A stretch of DNA of 64,000 nt, from positions 8,781,501 to 8,845,500 of the forward strand of contig JALMGJ010000025.1 of assembly GCA_023362775.1 (NCBI GenBank). Direction: 5' to 3'. Shown piece after piece: positions 31,539 through 42,895 of the stretch. Every line of letters starts with the position of its first letter. Within the stretch, counting starts at the first letter, position 1. This stretch comes from Charina bottae. Its lineage: Eukaryota > Chordata > Lepidosauria > Squamata > Charinaidae. Below the pieces are notes generated by a model, which was not told where the DNA came from, did not search any database, and saw nothing but the letters and a program-made list of their open reading frames with translations. A program made the position numbers and the translations under genes.

Positions 31539-34500
31539 ATGGATCAGTACAACCAGAGATACGTCGGTATACCATCGGAAGATGGGACTCCCAGGTCGGA
31601 AGATGGTCAAAATGCTACTGGGGAGGAACAGAGGATACGTTCAACTAGCCCCAGATGTGATGACGCAGCTAGCTCAAAGCCGAAAGGACGGCTAGCGGCT
31701 GACGGTGCTGGTGGTGAATGGCGAATCCGATGTTCTAAAGATCAACACACCATAGGAACCTGGAATGTAAGTTCTATGAGCCAGGGCAAATTGTATGTGG
31801 TTATTGGTGAGATGTCAAGATTAAATATAGACATTTTAGGTGTCAGTGAACTGAAATGGACTGGAATGGGCCACTTCACATCAGATGACCACCAGATCTA
31901 CTACTGTGGACAAGAGGACCACAGAAGAAATGGAGTAGCCTTCATAATTAATAATAAAGTGGCTAAAGCAGTGCTTGGATACAATCCAAAAAACTACAGA
32001 ATGATCTCAATTCGAATTCAGGGTAAGCCATTTAACATCACAGTGATCCAAATATACGCGCCAACCACAGATGCTGAAGAAGCAGAAGTAGATCAGTTCT
32101 ATGAGGATCTGCAGCACCTACTGGATAATACGCCAAAAAGAGATGTTATTTTCATTACAGGAGACTGGAATGCTAAGGTGGGTAGTCAGACGACACCTGG
32201 AATTACAGGCAAGCATGGTCTGGGAGAACAAAATGAAGCAGGACATAGGCTGATAGAATTTTGCCAAGACAACTCACTGTGCATAACAAACACTCTCTTC
32301 CAACAACCTAAAAGACGACTTTATACATGGACTTCACCAGATGGTTGACACTGAAATCAGATTGACTACATCCTTTGCAGCCTAAGGTGGCGGACATCTA
32401 TACAGTCGGTAAAAACAAGACCTGGAGCTGACTGTAGTTCAGATCACGAGCTTCTTATTGCAAAATTTAGAATCAGACTAAAGAGAATAGGGAAGACCTA
32501 CAGATCAGTTAGATATGAGCTCAACAATATTCCTAAGGAATATGCAGTGGAGGTGAAGAATAGATTTAAGGGACTAGATTTAGTAGATAGGGTCCCGGAA
32601 GAACTATGGACAGAAGTTCGCAACATTGTTCAGGAGGCGGCAACAAAAAATGTCCCAAAGAAAAAGAACACAAAGAAGGCAAGATGGCTGTCTGCTGAGA
32701 CACTGGAAGTAGCCCAAGAAAGAAGGAAAGCAAAAGGCAACAGTGATAGGGGGAGATATGCCCAATTAAATGCAAAATTCCAGAGGTTAGCCAGAAGAGA
32801 TAAGGAATTATTTTTAAATGAGCAATGTGCAGAAGTGGAAGAAGACAATAGAATAGGAAGGACAAGAGACCTCTTCCAGAAAATTAGAAACATCGGAGGT
32901 AAATTCCAGGCAAAAATGGGTATGATCAAAAACAAAGATGGTAAGGACCTAACGGAAGCAGAAGAGATCAAGAAAAGGTGGCAAGAATATACGGAAGATC
33001 TGTATAGGAAGGATAATAATATTGGAGATAGCTTTGACGGTGTGGTCAGTGAGTTAGAGCCAGACATCCTGAAGAGTGAGGTTGAATGGGCCTTAAGAAG
33101 CATTGCTAATAACAAGGCAGCAGGAGACGACGGTATCCCAGCTGAACTGTTTAAAAACTTGCAAGATGATGCTGTCAAGGTGATGCATGCCATATGCCAG
33201 CAAATTTGGAAAACACAAGAATGGCCATCAGATTGGAAAAAATCAACCTATATCCCCATACCAAAAAAGGGAAGCACTAAAGAATGTTCAAATTATCGAA
33301 CAGTGGCACTTACAGTATTTCACATGCCAGTAAGGTAATGCTCAGGATCTTGCAAGGTAGACTCCAGCAATTCATGGAGCAAGAATTGCCAGAAGTACAA
33401 GCTGGGTTTAGAAAAGGCAGAGGAACTAGAGACCAAATTGCCAATATCCGCTGGATAATGGAGAAAGCCAGGGAGTTTCAGAAAAACATCTATTTTTGTT
33501 TTATTGACTATTCTAAAGCCTTTGACTGTGTGGATCATAACAAATTGTGGCAAGTTCTTGGTGGTATGGGGATACCAAGTCATCTTGTTTGCCTCCTGAG
33601 GAATCTGTATAACGACCAAGTAGCAACGGTAAGAACAGACCACGGAAAAACGGACTGGTTTAAGATTGGGAAAGGAGTACGGCAGGGCTGTATACTCTCA
33701 CCCTACCTATTCAACCTGTACGCAGAACACATCCTGCGACGTGCTGGGCTTGAGGAATCCAAGGCTGGAGTTAAAATCGCTGGAAGAAACATTAACAATC
33801 TTAGATATGCAGATGATACCACTTTGATGGCTGAAAGCAAGGAGGAGTTGAGGAGCCTTATGACGAAGGTGAAAGAAGAAAGTGCAAACGCTGGGTTGCA
33901 GTTAAACCTCAAAAAAACGAAGATTATGGCAACCAGCTTGATTGATAACTGGCAAATAGAGGGAGAAAACATAGAGGCAGTGACAGACCTTATATTTCTA
34001 GGCGCAAAGATTACTGCAGATGCTGACTGCAGCCAGGAAATCAGAAGACGTTTACTTCTTGGGAGGAGAGCAATGACAAATCTCGATAAAATAGTTAAGA
34101 GCAGAGGCATCACACTGACAACAAAGGTCTGCATAGTTAAAGCAATGGTATTCCCCGTAGTAACCTATGGCTGTGAGAGCTGGACCATAAGGAAGGCTGA
34201 GCGAAGGAAGATAGATGCTTTTGAACTGTGGTGTTGGAGGAAAATTATGAGAGTGCCTTGGACTGCAAGAAGATCAAACCAGTCCATACTCCAGGAAATA
34301 AATCCAGACTGCTCACTTGAGGGAATGATATTAAAGGCAAAACTGAAGTACTTTGGCCACATAATGAGAAGACAGGATACCCTGGAGAAGAAGCTGATGC
34401 TAGGGAAAGTGGAAGGCAAAAGGAAGAGGGGCCGACCAAGGACAAGATGGATGGATGATATTCTGGAGGTGATGGACTCAACCATGGGGGAGCTGGGGAT

Positions 34501-34564
34501 GGTGACAGCCAACAGGAAGCTCTGGCGTGGGCTGGTCCATGAAGTCACGAAGAGTCGGAAGTGA
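31539..34564 (+). pseudogene. BovB ORF: endonuclease and reverse transcriptase, broken
   Basis: The frame opens MDQYNQRYVGIPS and carries endonuclease motifs SELKWTGMG, GDWNAKVG and SDHELL. The reverse transcriptase has NNKAAGDDGIPAELF, FIDYSKAFDCVDHNKLW, GVRQGCILSPYLFNLYAEH and YADDTTLM, and the C-terminus has KRGRPRTRWMDD. Lesions are a TGA at 32346, a second TGA two codons later (both CGA-to-TGA type changes against the minus-strand copy), and a ~5-bp insertion near 33313 that shifts the frame. All catalytic residues remain readable in pieces. It cannot encode a full protein. Confidence 0.9.
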
Positions 34565-34597
34565 CTGAACGAATAAACAACAACAAGCATTTTTCTC

Positions 34598-36345
34598 AGA
34601 TGTAACACTGCACCTACCTTGACGTTGCTTTCTTTTCCCTGGCAGCGCCTTGAGTCACCCCAACCCCTCTATTCTCTTGAGGGTCAGGGAATCATGCTGA
34701 AAATGATGGGCTGTGATGCAGAAGGAGATACTGCAGGAAGGAGAAGATTATAGATAATTGGACAGGGGCACATTCTGTTGGATGATCTCACTCTTCCTTA
34801 GCATGCCCTAGGCTATGGCTCCCTCTGGTCAGCAGGGCCTCCAGACATCCAAAGAAGCTTTCTTGGAACCCTGAGAAGTTTGCCAGAAGAGGAGATTCTT
34901 TCTCCCTATCTGTTCTGCAGATAGCTCTCTGCATTCAGTCCATTATCTCAATAGTCTTTACAACTGAGGAAGGTTGGTATCCTCTAAGCTGATAGGGCTG
35001 TGCATGCTTCAAAAATGATTTGGTATAAATGGTTCAGAGCTTTCTGAGCATAGCACCTCTCTGCTCTTCATTAAAGCAGGCTTTTAGGCTTCCTGAAAAA
35101 AATAATGTTGCTGCTTTAAGAAGCAAACTGAGTAGTCTCTTGAAATCAGTAGCATCTTTTTTTAGGCTTCTGCAAAAGCCTGAAAACGTTGGGCAGTTTT
35201 AAGGAACAGTAGACAGATGCTGTCATCATGCTTGCAGGAGTTCTAAATCATTTGTTCCCAATCATTTTAAGTGCATACAGCCCTAATAGATAACTGAGTC
35301 TGAACAAAAAAATGGTTGATGATTACTTATGATATTTGAATCTGATTTAAATCCCACATTTTCAGCAATGTTTCTTGTTTCCTATAATTACTCACTGCAG
35401 AGAGATAGAATATGAAAGATTTGCAGCAGTGTTCTTTAAATGCAGTTAAAGTTTGAGAAGATAAGGAAAAAGCCTTTTCTGGGCTTGCATTAAGTTTTGG
35501 AATTCTTTATTCTTCTTGGTGAAAATCTTTCTTTGGAAGGCCCATGGCAAGCCAAGGTACTCCATAGTTTGATTTAGGTTTATTTTGCACTTTGGTCAGC
35601 AAAAAGTCTTGGGTTGGCAGATGTGGTTGCACAAATAAAAGAAATTGGAGAGAATCTGGATTAAAAACTTTATATATGGCTTCAACAATGGAGATTCATT
35701 ATAATGGGGTGTGTGTGTGTTTATTTTCTGGTCAGTTTTTTCCTTTCCAACCCCAGATAATAGCCTCAGATAATGCAAGAGCTGGATATTAACCCACAGT
35801 TTAAGTAAATTAAATAGGAAATAAATGTGCTTTGTCTAGATCATGCTCAGAATTATTTTTTTAAAAAGGGCCAAAGATGCATACATGTACACTTTTCAGA
35901 AAATTTCAAATCTGGGTATTGCTTAGAACATTGCATTATTAATAGGCAATACAAATATGCTATGCATTAATAAGTAATCTGTTGTTCAAGCTGCAAGGTA
36001 GAAGTCTGAGAAAGAGAAATTTAGCAAGTGCCTATTTAGCTATGGTTTTCACATATTCCAATTATTCTTCTAAAATGACCTGAGCTATAGCTATGAAACA
36101 TGGACTGATTCTACCATCCCTACTCACATTATTATTTTATCAATGTTCTTAAATGTTGCTTTTGAATTTGATATTAAAGTCAAAGCTCACTTCTAATTAA
36201 GATAATTTTGTAAGATTCAAATAATTAGAATAAAATATCACTTAAGGACTGCTATCTAAATCCTTAGAAGGATGTTAGGGAACATGGTAACTGCCCTCAT
36301 TAAATGAAAAGAAAAACATTAAAACACTCCTTTGGCAGCATCTTC
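34598..36345. other. No recognisable gene
   Basis: AT-rich, with a short TG run near 35708. Nothing supported. Confidence 0.35.
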
Positions 36346-36353
36346 CTTTAGAG

Positions 36354-36386
36354 CAGTGTTTCTCAAATTTTGTTTGAGAAACACTG
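36354..36386 (+). mobile_element. 33-bp hAT remnant made only of its inverted ends
   Basis: CAGTGTTTCTCAAA and its inverted partner TTTGAGAAACACTG are joined by only five bases. A perfect 8-bp duplication CTTTAGAG flanks it (36346-36353 and 36387-36394). The CAGTG...CACTG ends and 8-bp duplication are typical of hAT transposons. Confidence 0.85.
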
Positions 36387-36590
36387 CTTTAGAGTATCCT
36401 GAATGTGTGTCAGGACACAGCATATACCTCCTAGTTGGTGAGATGTAGATAACATTATGTTGGCCGGCAAGTTAATCTCTAGATTAAAGATCCTAGCCTG
36501 TACAGAATAGCCTGAGCATGCTTGGAGTAAAACTGGGTTTGGTTGCAGTTATTAATACTGGCCAAAATATGTCAAAACTATCCAGTAGAT

Positions 36591-36706
36591 CAGGGCTTTC
36601 CAAACTTTTCCCGTTGGCGACACACCAATGGCGGCACACGAAAACCTGGAAGTGGCACGGCAGCAGCGGCGTGTGAAAAACTGGAAGCACAGTTTGGAAA
36701 GCTATG
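36591..36706 (+). mobile_element. hAT-type MITE, 116 bp
   Basis: Ends CAGGGCTTTCCAAAC and GTTTGGAAAGCTATG share the TTTCCAAAC core with the 11386 and 20983 elements. It is flanked by the perfect 8-bp duplication CAGTAGAT (36583-36590 and 36707-36714). The interior ('gttggcgacacaccaatggc') is different, so it is a separate non-autonomous family using the same kind of ends. Confidence 0.92.
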
Positions 36707-36714
36707 CAGTAGAT

Positions 36715-38379
36715 ATTTATAGTTGGAAGAGAATGCTACCCATGACACAGATATGACTATGGCTAATAACCTATACCTTCTCCATCTTACTAAAAAGCAT
36801 CATGTACAAGTCTTGATTGACCAAAGGCATGATGAGTGTCAGTGATCAATATCTGTGGGCCTATCTGGTGATAACCATAGACTTAATAAAATTATGATTT
36901 GGACTATAAGAGAAGTAAGTGGTAAAGACCATAAATTAATAATAAAAAGAGTATGAAAAGAAAAAGAAAAACAATGTTCCTTGCCTGTGAAACTAAGAGA
37001 AAGAGGAAGGATGTAATAGATATGAATGATCTTGTGGAGTGGAGTTTATCAATATATGCAGAGAAGCAAAAGTATAGATTTAATTCTAAATTAAAGGGAT
37101 AAAATATATTTCAGAAAGTATGAATTGATTTTTAGGGTGTGTATGAAAGTAAAAGTCCATTGGTTGGTGATAGTTGCATAATATTCCAGTGAACAGTGAT
37201 AATGGAGGAACCAGATGTTAATTTTGGGGGAAATTGTGCAATATTCTGACTGAACACTGTCTGGGGGTGGGGGTACTCTGCTAGGTAATATGCATTTATA
37301 GGTGGGAATGAGACAAGACAGTACAGAAAAAGTGATCAGGTCATTCACTGACCCAAGGATGAGCAAGAGTAGTGAGTATCTGCATAGAAAAAGATTTTTC
37401 TGTCTCATTTATATATGTGTATATTCATATGGCAAAATAATGAATATAGATCTAAAAACATGATCTTATTGTTTATGATGAGCACCTGAGAGAATTAGTG
37501 AAGGATGCCAGTGTAATGAAAGTTTCTGAATGTGGGATAACATCAGGAATGAATCTTGGAGAAAAATGGACACTAAAAATAGGAAAGAAGTAAAAAAACA
37601 AAATAGAATAAAAGCAGAATGACTTTGGGAAGAAAACGAATAAGTCCTGTATGAAAAAGTACTAGAAGATTAATCTATCTCCCAATAGAATGAGTGGGAA
37701 GTGGTCATAAGGGAAGAGGAGCAGGAATTTTCTGGAACAGAGTGACAATAATTATAGTTCAGAGTGTCACAGAAGATTCTGAAGTTACCTAAAGGGGTAC
37801 AGATGAGGGGGGAAAACCCTATATAAGAAAATGCTGCAAAAAAATGAGGATGATGTTGTATAATGCACTTATAGAGAAAAAGGGAGTTAAAAAGAATGTA
37901 GTCAAAGAGAACAAGGAAGGATTAACAGAGAAAAGAAAATACAGTGATTTTGATGGAAACCAAAAATTGTTTTGAGTGGGTGAAGAGGACTAAATGAGAA
38001 ATCCTCTTGTGAATGGAGTTAAAAAGAAAAGTGATGAAATGATATGGGGTGCAGTTGAAGTGAGAGGATTCTGGAAGAAGTAGTTGAGACACCTGTACAG
38101 GAATGATGGTAATACATCAAAGAGAGGAATTGTAACTAATACTGTAAATGTTAGTATCCCAGAAAAAAAATGAATTAAAAGGGAATAATAAATTCTTTAA
38201 AATATGGGGAAGGAGTTAGGCTATAGGTGTAGATGATGTAACTAGACAAATGCTAAACTATGAATAAAGCTTCCTTAAGAGTGGCTATGGGATTTGTTTA
38301 ATGTGTACATGATGATTGCATCATGTGCCTGATGGTAGTGGGTAGTAGACGGTCTGTGGTGGGCAATAAGTAATTGATT
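36715..38379. other. AT/purine-rich DNA, possibly an old LINE body
   Basis: No clear feature. Purine-rich sequence leading into the LINE C-terminus remnant at 38380 may be the same eroded element, but I cannot align it by eye. Confidence 0.25.
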
Positions 38380-38562
38380 AATAAAACCAAAAATTACCTA
38401 TGTATAAGAGGTGGTTCTGCCTACTTTGTTACATAGAAGTGAGAGCTGGGTATGTTAGGAACATAAAAGGAAGTTCAACGCAATGGGAATGGGCCACTGA
38501 AGATTTGTCTGTCGCAAAACAAGAACAGATAGGGTCAAGAATGAACAGATGCTGAATGTACA
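38380..38562 (+). mobile_element. Eroded LINE C-terminus (RTE-like?)
   Basis: Translation with a few stops gives segments resembling LLYGSE.W..., KFNAMGMG and RTDRVKNEQML. This is the stretch after the reverse transcriptase in RTE-related LINEs (pattern LYGSE-W...NA-EM...R-DRVRNE). It is short and diverged. Confidence 0.35.
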
Positions 38563-38595
38563 TGGAACCCCCCCCCCCATATATATATATATATA

Positions 38596-40173
38596 CACTG
38601 CTCAAAAAAATAAAGGGAACACTGAAACAACACAATGTAAGTCCAAGTCAATCACACTTCTGTGAAATCAAACTGTCCACTTAGGTAGCAACACTGATTG
38701 ACAATCAATTTCACATGCTGTTGTGCACATGGAATAGACAACAGGCGGAAAGCATAGGCAGTTAGCAAGACAGCCCCAATAAAGGAGTGGATCTGCAGGT
38801 GGTGACCACAGACCACTTCTCAGTTCCTATGCTTTCTGGCTGATGGTTTGGTCACTTTTGAATGCTGGCGGTGCTTCCACTCTAGTGGTAGCATGAGACG
38901 GAGTCTAAAACCCGCACAAGTGGCTCAGGTAGTGCAGCTCATCCAGGATGGCACATCAATGCGAGCTGCGGCAAGAAGGTTTGCTGTGTCTGTCAGCGTA
39001 GTGTCCAGAGCATGGAGGCGCTACCAGGAGACAGGTCAGTACATCAGGAGACGAGGAGGAGGCCGTAGGAGGGCAACAACCCAGCAGCAGGACCGCTACC
39101 CCCGCCTTTGTGCAAGGAGGGACAGGAGGAGCACTGCCAGAGCCCTGCAAAATGACCTCCAGTGGGCCACAAATGTGCATGTGGCTGCTCAAACGGTCAG
39201 AAACAGACTCCATGAGGGTGGTATGAGGGCCCGACGTCCACAGTTGGGGGTTGTGCTTACAGCCCAACACCGTGCAGGATGTTTGGCATTTGCCAGAGAA
39301 CACAAGATTGGCTACTTCGCCACTGGCACCCTGTGCTCTTCACAGATGAAAGCAGGTTCACACTGAGCACATGTGACAGACGTGACAGGGTCTGGAGACG
39401 CCGTGGAGAACGTTCTGCTGCCTGCAACATCCTCCAGCATGACCGGTTTGGCAGTGGGTCAGTAATGGTGTGGGGTGGCATTTCTTTAGGGGGCCGCACA
39501 GCCCTCCATGTGCTCGCCAGAGGTAGCCTGACTGCCATTAGGTACCGAGATGAGATCCTCAGACCCCTTGTGAGACCATATGCTGGTGCGGTTGGCCCTG
39601 GGTTCCTCCTAATGCAAGACAATGCTAGACCTCATGTGGCTGGAGTGTGCCAGCAGTTCCTGCAAGACGAAGGCATTGATGCTATGGACTGGCCCGCCCA
39701 TTCCCCAGACCTGAATCCAATTGAGCACATCTGGGACATCATGTCTCGCTCCATCCACCAATGCCACGTTGCACCACAGACTGTCCAGGAGTTGGGGATG
39801 CTTTAGTCCAGGTGTGGGAGGAGATCCCTCAGGAGACCATCCGCCACCTCATCAGGAGCATGCCCAGGCGTTGTAGGGAGGTCATACAGGCACGTGGAGG
39901 CCACACACACTACTGAGCCTCATTTTGACTTGTTTTAAGGACATTACATCAACGTTGGATCAGCCTGTAGTGTTCTTTTCCACTTTAATTTTTGAGTGTA
40001 ACTCCACATCCAGACCTCCAGGGGTTGCTTACATTTGATTTCCATTGCTTTTTGTGTGATTTTGTTGTCAGCACATTCAACTATGTAATGAACAAAGTAA
40101 TTAATATGAATATTTCATTCATTCAGATCTAGGATGTCTTATTTCAGTGTTCCCTTTATTTTTTTGAGCAGCT
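38596..40173 (+). mobile_element. Tc1-like DNA transposon, nearly complete
   Basis: The inverted ends share CTGCTCAAAAAAATAAAGGG plus AACACTG, with only the outermost 2-3 bp differing. The element sits between TA dinucleotides (38594-38595 and 40174-40175) inside a TA microsatellite. It carries a DD34E transposase gene with two small lesions. The insertion looks young because the ends still match almost perfectly. Confidence 0.92.
38893..39916 (+). pseudogene. Tc1-like DD34E transposase with two single-base frameshifts
   Basis: It starts [17 protein letters not shown] with a paired-like helix-turn-helix ([23 protein letters not shown]), a basic GRRR hook and a second helix-turn-helix region. 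The catalytic residues are all present: D in LFTDESRF, D in MQDNARPH and E in DLNPIEHIW, with exactly 34 residues between the second D and E. The first frameshift is near 39301 (after CLAFAREH) and the second near 39796 (after TVQEL). The final part ends ...RGGHTHY. The enzyme would cut and paste the element at TA sites. This copy is not functional as read. Confidence 0.9.
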
Positions 40174-40200
40174 TATATATATATATACATACACATACAC

Positions 40201-40263
<63 letters not shown>

Positions 40264-40302
40264 CATATACATATACATACACATACATGTGTGTGTGTGT
40301 GA
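40174..40302. repeat. Compound TA/CA/TACA microsatellite
   Basis: Runs of (TA)n, (CATA)n, (CA)n and (TG)n adjoin the right end of the Tc1 element. The left side has C11 and (AT)n at 38569-38595. The transposon thus split a TA microsatellite. Confidence 0.85.
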
Positions 40303-40805
40303 TTAATGTATCATTAAGAATCTCACTGATCAAAAGGAGGAGCTGGAGCTTATGCCTCTTTTAGTACAGAAGGCAGCATCCCCTATAAAGTATTATTTTT
40401 ACATATTTTAAGTTTAGACCAATTTGTATTTTATATTTGAGGAATGAATTTGAGAAGGTGAGGCTGTGAGTTTTAATGTCATTGTTTTTTAGAGTTACAA
40501 TTAGTAACCCACAATTAGTCCTTCTTCTTGCTTGATTTTATTGATTCATAAACCTAAGAACATCTCTCCCTAGATATGAAAGGCATAGAAATGCATATGG
40601 CTCAGATTCAGCAAAGTGATTTCATAGGGACGATTCAAAAATGTTTCCAATAGTGCAGTCATTCAAAGGGAGGCCCCATTGAGTTTATTGGGCAAGTGGG
40701 AACAGGGTTGAAGCAGAGGGGCTTACTTCTGTGTAAATATGTATATAGGATTGTACTCATTAATCTGATGTCAGCCTTACTAGGTAGAATAGACAGGAAA
40801 CATGA
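40303..40805. other. No recognisable gene
   Basis: Nothing supported. Confidence 0.35.
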
Positions 40806-40809
40806 CCAG

Positions 40810-41050
40810 ATGAGTTAATTTTACTTTATTGTAAAGGTACATTAACAGAATCTTGCAAGTCTGAAAGTACAATTCTCCCACCATCACCTTTACAGCCCGA
40901 GAAACTAGGGAGGGTCCCTTCTGAGCCTCTTGCCCCTCCCAATATCTAGCTGCGGGCTATGATGTCTCTTATCTGACAAGAAACACTTAGGCAGTGTTTC
41001 TTGGCCCATTCTCCCAAGGTCTTTCCCACATACCATTCCACCTACTAGTG
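40810..41050 (-). mobile_element. LTR-like repeat fragment
   Basis: It shares 'taacagaatcttgcaagtctgaa' style sequence with 61020-61050. On the minus strand an AATAAAG polyadenylation-type signal follows that block, as at an LTR end. No duplication was found, so the boundaries are guesses. Confidence 0.35.
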
Positions 41051-42770
41051 TCTAAACATACTGTACATTCCAATATATATGTGGATTTCAGATTCACATT
41101 ATATTCTGCAGAAATTTAAATATCTTTAAACCTTCTAAACATTGATTTTTTTAAAAAAACATTTGTTGTAATAAGACTTTAATCTTACTCAGATATGAGT
41201 AAAAGATGAAATATGGCAGTTTGGGTCAGTGTTTAACTCACTCAAAGTGGAATGGGAAGGTCTAGTTCACCCTATATCTGATTCAAATTCCAAATTCTGC
41301 TGTGGTGTTCCAGTTCCATTATGCACTTTAGATGCAGACTGCCCTGAAAAGGGCAGGGTGTTGGGACACTTGTAATAAATAAGGAATTAAAAATAAAATA
41401 ATTGAGAAACTAAAACTTATAATGTCCTAGTTTTCCTGTATGTTCCACTTATTTAGGTGAAAAGCAACATAAGTTGTGGTCACTTGAATAAGTCCTGTGT
41501 GTAAAAGAAGTTACTTTGAAAACTCTTGCAGTGATGCTATGATATTTGTTCAGCTTTGTTGCCTCATAAGGATCTAACTTTTCTGCAATTACTATCTTAT
41601 TCCATAGATACAAAACAAAACAAAAAGCTCTAAGTGCCTTACAGTTTTTCCATGTGATATATGATAGGAGGGTAGCCCCCCGCTTTTAAACAAATGTTTC
41701 AGAATCAGAAATAGGTTGAGTATAAAAGCATAACATTTTAGCAGTTCAAAAGTCTTATTGTGTCCAAAATTGTCTATTTTAAATTTTATTGAGTGAATAT
41801 CAATAACATGAATTGAGAATTGTGTTTAGCAATTTAACTCAGCAATATATTTAATGGATCAGATTAACTTTCTAACAGGAGTCACAAGTGTGATTCTTTT
41901 ATTCTAAGCCTACCATTAAATGGGGAAATGCATAGTAAAGTGGAAATTAAATGGATTTGCATTGATTGCAACAGTAATACTTTTAATACTTCAAGGCCTA
42001 GGTTGGCATTATGCCTGAAGTGTTGGCCAAGGGCCTGGTAAAATCAGGATCCAAATCCAAAGTGAGTCATTAAGTTTACCACATGGTCTTCAACAAGTCA
42101 CTGTAGCTGAGCCTGATCTACTTCTTAATAAATTGCCACGAGACCACAACTTAGTTTCTGATTGTATGTTTTCCACACCAAAGTTCCCAAAGTTTAGTCC
42201 CTTGTATCTCCAGTTTAAAAAAGAATCAAATAAAAATTGATCCAAAGGGTTTCAAAAGGCTTTCTTCTGCCTGAGAATAGGAGAACAGCTATCAGAGTAT
42301 TGGACTAAAGAGGGAATCCTATGTTTGAATTTCTACAGGGTTCTTTGGTGAATAAAATAAGATGGTGATGTTTTGTTGCTCTGAGTTACAAATAAGCAAA
42401 TAAATATATTAGACCAATATTCTGTTTCGTCCTTCCCCAAATCTGACTGGCTAGGTGATTAAGAGAGTTAAATCCAACGTATTAGAAGAGTACCAAGTTG
42501 AAGAAAACCACTACATGGTGATTTGAGGCATTGTAAACATTATTTACTATCTTTCTTGTCTCTTAAAATCTGACTAGATCATAGTTTATTTTGTATTAAA
42601 TATAATAACACAATACATATTATGTTAACATGGCACATATGCACATATCAGTAGGAACAGCTGTTGCATATTCATGGGTCTAGGAAGCCAATGAAGGAAT
42701 GTAGTTTCCATTCAGGATTATTCAGACTTTGTGATGTGTAATAGTGATTTGTTAAGGGCATAAAGCCTTT
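41051..42770. other. No recognisable gene
   Basis: AT-rich sequence without supported features. Confidence 0.35.
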
Positions 42771-42777
42771 ATTATAT

Positions 42778-42895
42778 TGAGCAACCTTCCCCACTGATAC
42801 CTTCCTGATTTTTGGATTACAGCTCCTATCATCATTGGCCAGCAATGGAAATAAACACCCAACACTAAACTTCTTGGGAAAGGTTGTTGAAGATC
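42778..42895. mobile_element. Possible eroded hAT-type MITE
   Basis: 'gcaaccttccccactgatacc' and 'ggattacagctcctatcatc' resemble a common amniote hAT-type repeat, with a possible inverted partner 'gggaaaggttgttgaag' at 42876-42892. It is highly diverged and has no clean duplication. Confidence 0.35.

Larger units (their letters stand above)
27782..34585 (+). mobile_element. RTE-BovB LINE, full-length, split by a nested LINE
   Basis: The 5' UTR (27782-27925) matches the antisense end of the second BovB (50690-50842), and the element resumes at 31500 through to the BovB tail 'gtgactgaacgaataaacaa'. It is flanked by a 12-bp duplication with one mismatch, AGCATCTTTCTC (27770-27781) versus AGCATTTTTCTC (34586-34597). 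The intervening 27926-31499 is a later insertion. BovB is the RTE clade LINE abundant in squamates and known for transfer into other animals. Confidence 0.93.

Noticed and set aside
32630..33193. 187-codon minus-strand frame, also seen mirrored at 49009-49572
   Set aside because: It is the antisense of the BovB reverse transcriptase region. Its recurrence in the second copy is due to BovB homology, not to a gene.
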